Assembly (NCBI RefSeq): GCF_029867415.1
Contig: NC_081186.1
Location: 28,337,915-28,401,914, forward strand
Direction of reading: 5' to 3'
DNA: 64,000 nucleotides
From: Vicia villosa
Taxonomy: Eukaryota > Streptophyta > Magnoliopsida > Fabales > Fabaceae
The translations under genes and the position numbers were made by a program. Position 1 is the stretch's first letter; each line of letters starts with the position of its first letter. The notes below the pieces were generated by a model. That model had not been told where the DNA came from and ran no database searches. It saw nothing but the letters and a program-made list of their open reading frames with translations. This document shows positions 59,321 to 64,000 of this stretch, piece by piece.

Positions 59321-60348
59321 CTTATGCAGTCTTGAGCGTATCAAGCTTCTGGTTGGGAAAATAAATCCCCGCTAGCCATTTGGAAATGAAGGCATTGTGA
59401 TCGTTGATGATTTTTGTCGTCTTGCTCGAGTATACTCGGCTGGGGACCTTCTTTGAGAACCAGGGTGCTCTGTTGAAGGATCTTTGACTACTGCTCGGGG
59501 ATGAAAGGTAATTTGAAAGTTCTGACTTTGATGCCCTTTAAAGTGGGAATGAGGAAGATGCATAATCCTCCGATGCACTATTTGACCAAGTCCTGGTGTA
59601 GAGATCACACCTTCTGGGGATAGCAATCTGGAACAGCCTTGCTGGGGAATAAGATTTCTCGAATCACTTTTATGGAGAGAAAAATCTCTTTGAGGAATTT
59701 GCTGAGAAATGCATTTCTGTTGGGGATTTTTCTTCTGATGCTGGTTTCGGGATGATGTCCAAATGATCGGGACATTACCTGAATGCTATTCCTGTTTTTC
59801 CTGGTAAACATCAATCATATCCAAAGGCACATGTTCATTCAAAATTATCATTCGGGACGTTTACGTATTCAAAACAGAAAAAGTGAAAACGTTGATTTTG
59901 AGCATGATCTGTATTGATTTTTTGAAAAAGAGCCATGATAGGCGGATTAGTACAAGGAGACAAAAATCCTAGTAGTAGGAAATTGTCATAAAGCTTTGGA
60001 AAAGTAGAGAAATAGCTATGTGAAAACAATCCAGTCAAGTTTCAATTCTGCTATTGCCAATCTGTCTTCGAGCATCTCATCCCTCACTTGTTGGAAGAAA
60101 GTAGTTGGACTGATCGGTGTCTTTGATGTGTTGAACCTTGAAGGTGAGTAGGTAGCCGAACGGAACATAGTTGTACGCTTTATTCCCTAACTTTTGCCTA
60201 GGCTGCCTTTTCAGGTTTTCAGCCTACCGGGATAATATTTATTTAGTCTCTAATTTTTTCCTGGATCGCCTTTTCAGGTTTTCAATCAACCGAGACGCTC
60301 ATTTTTTGCCTAAATTGCCCTTTCAGGTTTTCAACTTAGCGAGCTGTT

Positions 60349-63300
60349 TTAAGCGAAGTACTTTTTGACTATGTCCACATTCACAGGGTGTGGGAAATCC
60401 TCGCCATCCATAGTGGTAAGCAACATGGCTCCGCCGGAGAATATTTTCTTGATTACAAACGGTCCCTCATAAGTGGGAGTCCACTTGCCCCTGGGGTCAC
60501 CTTGTGGTAAGATGATGCGTTTGACAACCAAACCACCGGTTTGGTATGCCTGACTCTTGACTTTCTTATTCAAGGCTTTGATCATACGCTTTTGGTACAA
60601 CTGACCATGATAAATAGCTGCGAGCCTCTTCTCATCAATCAAGTTTATCTGGTCCGACCGCGTTTGAATCCAATCGTCTTCGTCTAGATCAGCTTCTTTC
60701 ATAATCCTTAGGGAAGGAATTTGAATTTCAATTGGAAGAACTGCCTCCATACCATAGACTAAGGAGAATGGAGTTGCTCCTGTTGAAGTACGCGCAGATG
60801 TGCGATAACCATGAAGAGCAAAAGGTAACATCTCATGCCAGTCTTTGTAGGTTACTGTCATCTTTTGTATGATCTTCTTAATGTTCTTGTTGGCAGCTTC
60901 CACCGCGCCATTCATCTTTGGTCGATATGGAGAGGAATTATGATGTTTGATCTTGAACTGTATGCAAAGTTCAGTAATCATTCTGTTGTTTAGATTTGTG
61001 CCATTGTATGTGATGATCCTTTTAGGGATGCCATACCGACAAATGAGATTGTGCTTGATAAACCGGGCCACAACATTCTTAGTGACAGAAGCAAATGACG
61101 CTGCTTCTACCCATTTTGTGAAGTAGTCAATAGCGACTAGGATAAAACGATGTCCGTTGGAGGCAGTAGGCTTGATTTCTCCAATCATATCAATACCCCA
61201 CATTGCAAAAGGCCAAGGAGCCGTCAGGACGTATAGCGGGACTAGAGGTACATGTACTTTGTCGGCATATATCTGGCATTTGTGACAGGTTCTGGAGTGA
61301 TGATGGAAATCTGTCTCCATGGTAGACCAGTAATAACCTGCTCTTAAGATCTTTTTAGCCATTGTATGTCCACTTGAATGAGTACCAAAAGCACCATCGT
61401 GTATGTCTTCCATAATTTGTTTTGCTTCTTTCTTGTTTACACAACGAAGAAAAGTCAAGTCATGGTTGCGTTTGTATAGGGTTCCATTACTTAGAAAGAA
61501 TTTGGCAGCAAATCTTCTTAGAAACTTTCTGTCGTTAATGGATGCCCCTTCAGGGTACTCCTGAGCTTCGAGATATCTTTTTACTTCATGGAATCATGGT
61601 TTTTCTTTCGTTCCTTCGGCATCGATCTCATTGCAATAGGGTGGTTCATCTTGTCTGTAAATGGTGATCATCGGCGCCTCATTGTCCCACCTGACTTTGA
61701 ACATAGATGACATGGTAGCTAGAGCATCCGCTAGTTGATTTTCTTCTCGCGGGATATGTTCAAAAGTGATTTCTTCAAAGTAAGGAATCAAGCTTAGCAT
61801 GTATTCTTTGTAAGGAATTAGATTCGGGTGCTTCGTGTCCCATTCCTCTTTGACTTGATAAATCACAAGCGCCGAGTCTCCGTAGACCTCCAGGATTTTG
61901 ATTATTAGATTGATTGCAGCTTTGAGACCCAGAATACATGCTTCGTAGTCGGCTATGTTGTTAGTGCAGTTGAAACATAATCTGGCAGTGAAAGGTGTAT
62001 AACCTCCTGCAGGGGAAATGATCACAGCTCCGATGCCATTACCAAGTGCATTAGAAGCTCCATCAAAAACCATAGTCCATCGGGATCCTGGCTCGGGTCC
62101 TTCTTCCGGTCCTGGTTGTTCGTAGTTAGTGACTAGCATAATATCTTCATCTGGGAAGTCAAAATTCAACGCTTGATAATCATCCACTGCTTGATGAGCC
62201 AGATGATCAGCTACCACACTTCCTTTGATTGCTTTTTGTGAAGTGTACTGGATGTCATATTCTGTTAAGATCATTTGCCATCTTGCTATTCTTCCAGAGA
62301 GAGCAGGTTTTTCGAACACATACTTGATGGGATCCATTTTGGAGATCAGGAAAGTGGTATGGTTTAGCATATACTGTCTTAGTCGGCGAGCCGCCCATGC
62401 TAAGGCACAGCAAGTTTTCCCGAGCAGTGAGTATCTTGTTTCACAATCGGTAAACTTTTTGCTAAGATAGTAGATTGCATGCTCCTTTCGGCCGGACTCG
62501 TCATGTTGCCCCAGTACACACCCCATTGAATCTTCTAACACAGTTAGGTACATTATCAGAGGTCTCCCTTCCACTGGTGGTAACAAGATTGGCGGTTTTT
62601 GAAGATACTCGTTGATCCTATCAAAGGCTAACTGACATTTGTCATTCCATCATTCCACTTGATCTTTCTTCAACAGTTTGAAGATCGGCACACAAGTAGT
62701 AGTCATATGGGCAATAAATCTGGCGATGTAATTCAGACGTCCCAAGAATCCTCTGACTTGTTTCTCGGTACGGGGTATAGGCATTTCTTGAATGGCTTTG
62801 ACCTTGGCAGGATCAACCTCAATACCTTTGCTGCTGACGATGAAACCTAAAAGTTTACCGGATCTTACTCCAAAGGTACACTTGTTCGGATTCAGTCGCA
62901 ACCTGTATTTCTTGAGTCTGTCAAACAGCTTGTGCAGATGACCTAGATGTTCTTCTTCGGTGTTGGACTTTGCAATCATATCATCGACATAAACCTCTAT
63001 CTCCTGGTGAATCATGTCATGGAACAGAGCTACCATTGCACGCTGATATGTAGCTCCTGCATTCTCTAAACCAAAGGGCATTACTTTGTAACAAAAGGCT
63101 CCCCAGGGTGTTGTGAAGGTTGTTTTTTCCATGTCTTCGGGCGCCATCTTGATTTGAATGTACCCTGAGAATCCATCCCTAAAGGAGAATACCTTGCATT
63201 GTGCGGTATTGTCAACTAGTACATCGATGTGAGGTAAAGGGAAATCATCTTTGGGGCTTGCCCGGTTCAGATCTCTGTAGTCTACACACATTCTGACTTT

Positions 63301-63820
63301 CCCGTCTTTTTTAGGCACAGGCACTATGTTAGCTATCCAAGGAGGATAACTCACAACTTTCAGAAAGCCAGCATTGAATTGTTTCTCAACCTCGTCTTTG
63401 ATCTTCTTTGACATATCGGGCCTACTCCTCCGTAATTTCTGCTTGACTGGAGTGCTACCTTCTCTGATTGGCAGGCGATGAACCACAATGTCCGTGTCAA
63501 GGCCAGGCATATCTTCATAGGACCAGGCGAATATCTCAACGTAGTCTTGCAACATTTGAATCAGTCCTTGCTTGACACTGTCTTCTAGATCAGCCCCTAT
63601 CTTGACTTCTTTCTTTTCTTCGTCACTGCCCAGGTTGATAACCTCAGTTGGCTCTTCATGCGGCTATATAGTTTTTTCTTCTTGTTCTAATAGCCTTGCA
63701 AGTTCCCTAGGTACTTCACAATCTTTCTCACTTTCGTCCTCAGTTTGGTAGATCGGATTTTCAAAGTCATGATTTGCAATAGCAGAATCGTTATCAACAG
63801 GATCCAGAGTGAATGTGAAT
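60349..63820 (-). pseudogene. Tat/Ogre pol: RT, RNase H, second (archaeal-type) RNase H, integrase; three premature stops
   Basis: One minus-strand frame runs from about 63820 to the terminal KKYFA at 60349. Parts in order: acidic linker (QTEDESEKDCEVPREL); RT with CVDYRDLNRASPKD and the active site YVDD (about 62980); a first RNase H (62.6-62.2 kb, HAIYYLSKKF); a second RNase H (about 62.1-61.7 kb) with FDGASN, DYEACILGL, GDSALV and LADALA; integrase zinc HxxxH and CHKCQ (about 61.4-61.28 kb); core D in WGIDMIG; and the second core D mutated to Y in IITYNGTN (about 61003). The glutamate in NGAVEAANKN is present. Stops interrupt it at about 63665, 62648 and 61594, the last two where or next to where W is expected. 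The two-RNase-H layout defines the Tat/Ogre branch. It is not functional as a polyprotein. Confidence 0.9.
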
Positions 63821-64000
63821 CTGCATTTATTTATGTGGGTGTGTGTAAAAACACATAGCTATTTGAAAAATGAATAAAGCAAAGAAAGAAAAAGGATCAC
63901 AAAATTTGAATATGCAAACGTCCCATGATTTTATTGAATGAACATGATCATGATATGACAAACCCTTATAAAAGGACCAGTGTGCTTCGGGCAAGGCACA
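63821..64000 (-). other. Possible 3' part of the Ogre pol-upstream intron
   Basis: Upstream of the pol frame the minus strand turns into T-rich non-coding sequence ending in ATAAATGCAG directly before the open frame (acceptor at 63821). Ogre elements are known for an intron upstream of the RT part. The donor is outside the window, so this is inference. Confidence 0.35.

Larger units (their letters stand above)
57236..64000 (-). mobile_element. Tat/Ogre element: 3' LTR, 3' untranslated region and decayed pol; 5' part beyond the window
   Basis: Orientation is minus. From right to left: a possible intron end (63821), pol (63820-60349), about 1.8 kb of 3' untranslated sequence with tandem repeats, the polypurine tract AATAGGGGCAAC, and the LTR starting TGTTATACCCC at 58511. 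Two RNase H domains in pol identify the Tat/Ogre branch. Its LTR differs from the 6-kb Ogre LTRs elsewhere in the window, so it is another Tat family. Gag lies outside the window. Confidence 0.85.

Overview
The window looks like repeat-rich nuclear DNA of a legume. The best fit is the tribe Fabeae (pea, vetch, lentil), because it is dominated by very long Ogre/Tat-type LTRs and Tekay-type Ty3/gypsy elements carrying tRNA-iMet primer sites. I see no intact host gene. The only cellular-type coding sequence is a broken, intron-containing replication protein A 70 kDa-like gene (26.4-29.1 kb, minus strand), which may be Helitron cargo. Everything else I can explain is transposable-element DNA, much of it nested.

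Layout. 1-21.5 kb: a Ty1/copia fragment is fused in frame to a 5'-truncated, decayed Tekay element. The 3' LTR of that element is split by an Ogre-type LTR (5.49 to about 20.46 kb). That LTR is split by a copia-type solo LTR (7025-17612, target duplication CCTAT), which in turn is split by a young complete Tekay element (7294-15678, target duplication GAAGC) with one open 1460-codon gag-pol frame. 21.5-24 kb: a fragment of a plant transposon-protein gene and a heavily deleted Tekay-like element. 24-29.1 kb: Helitron-like exons and the RPA-like pseudogene, with a small Mutator-type MITE in one intron. 29.6-52.5 kb: a pol-less Tat/Ogre-derived element (gag remnant, tandem repeats, 3' LTR). Its body is opened by a 5.9-kb solo Ogre LTR (36389-50550, target duplication GCGGG) that contains a complete non-autonomous LTR element (37318-45535, target duplication GAAAG). 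Its own LTR is opened by a 2.2-kb solo LTR (29880-32100, target duplication TCGAA) and a 723-bp Mutator-type element (33001-33723). 52.5-57.2 kb: more Ogre-type LTR sequence in the opposite orientation. 57.2-64 kb: the 3' LTR, 3' untranslated region and decayed pol gene of a Tat/Ogre element running off the window.

Functional reading. Only the 7294-15678 element could still supply proteins. The non-autonomous 37318-45535 element has the same kind of primer site, polypurine tract and LTR ends and could be its passenger. The most unusual signal is a tRNA-like module with A-box, B-box and trailing T-runs in the transcribed part of three Ogre-type LTRs. Two of these LTRs carry it as a tandem pair with the same spacing. 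A second recurring pattern is clustered CpG-containing short palindromes inside the LTRs of several Tekay-type families, with a different palindrome in each family.

All boundaries marked as approximate come from reading by eye. No alignment or database search was run.
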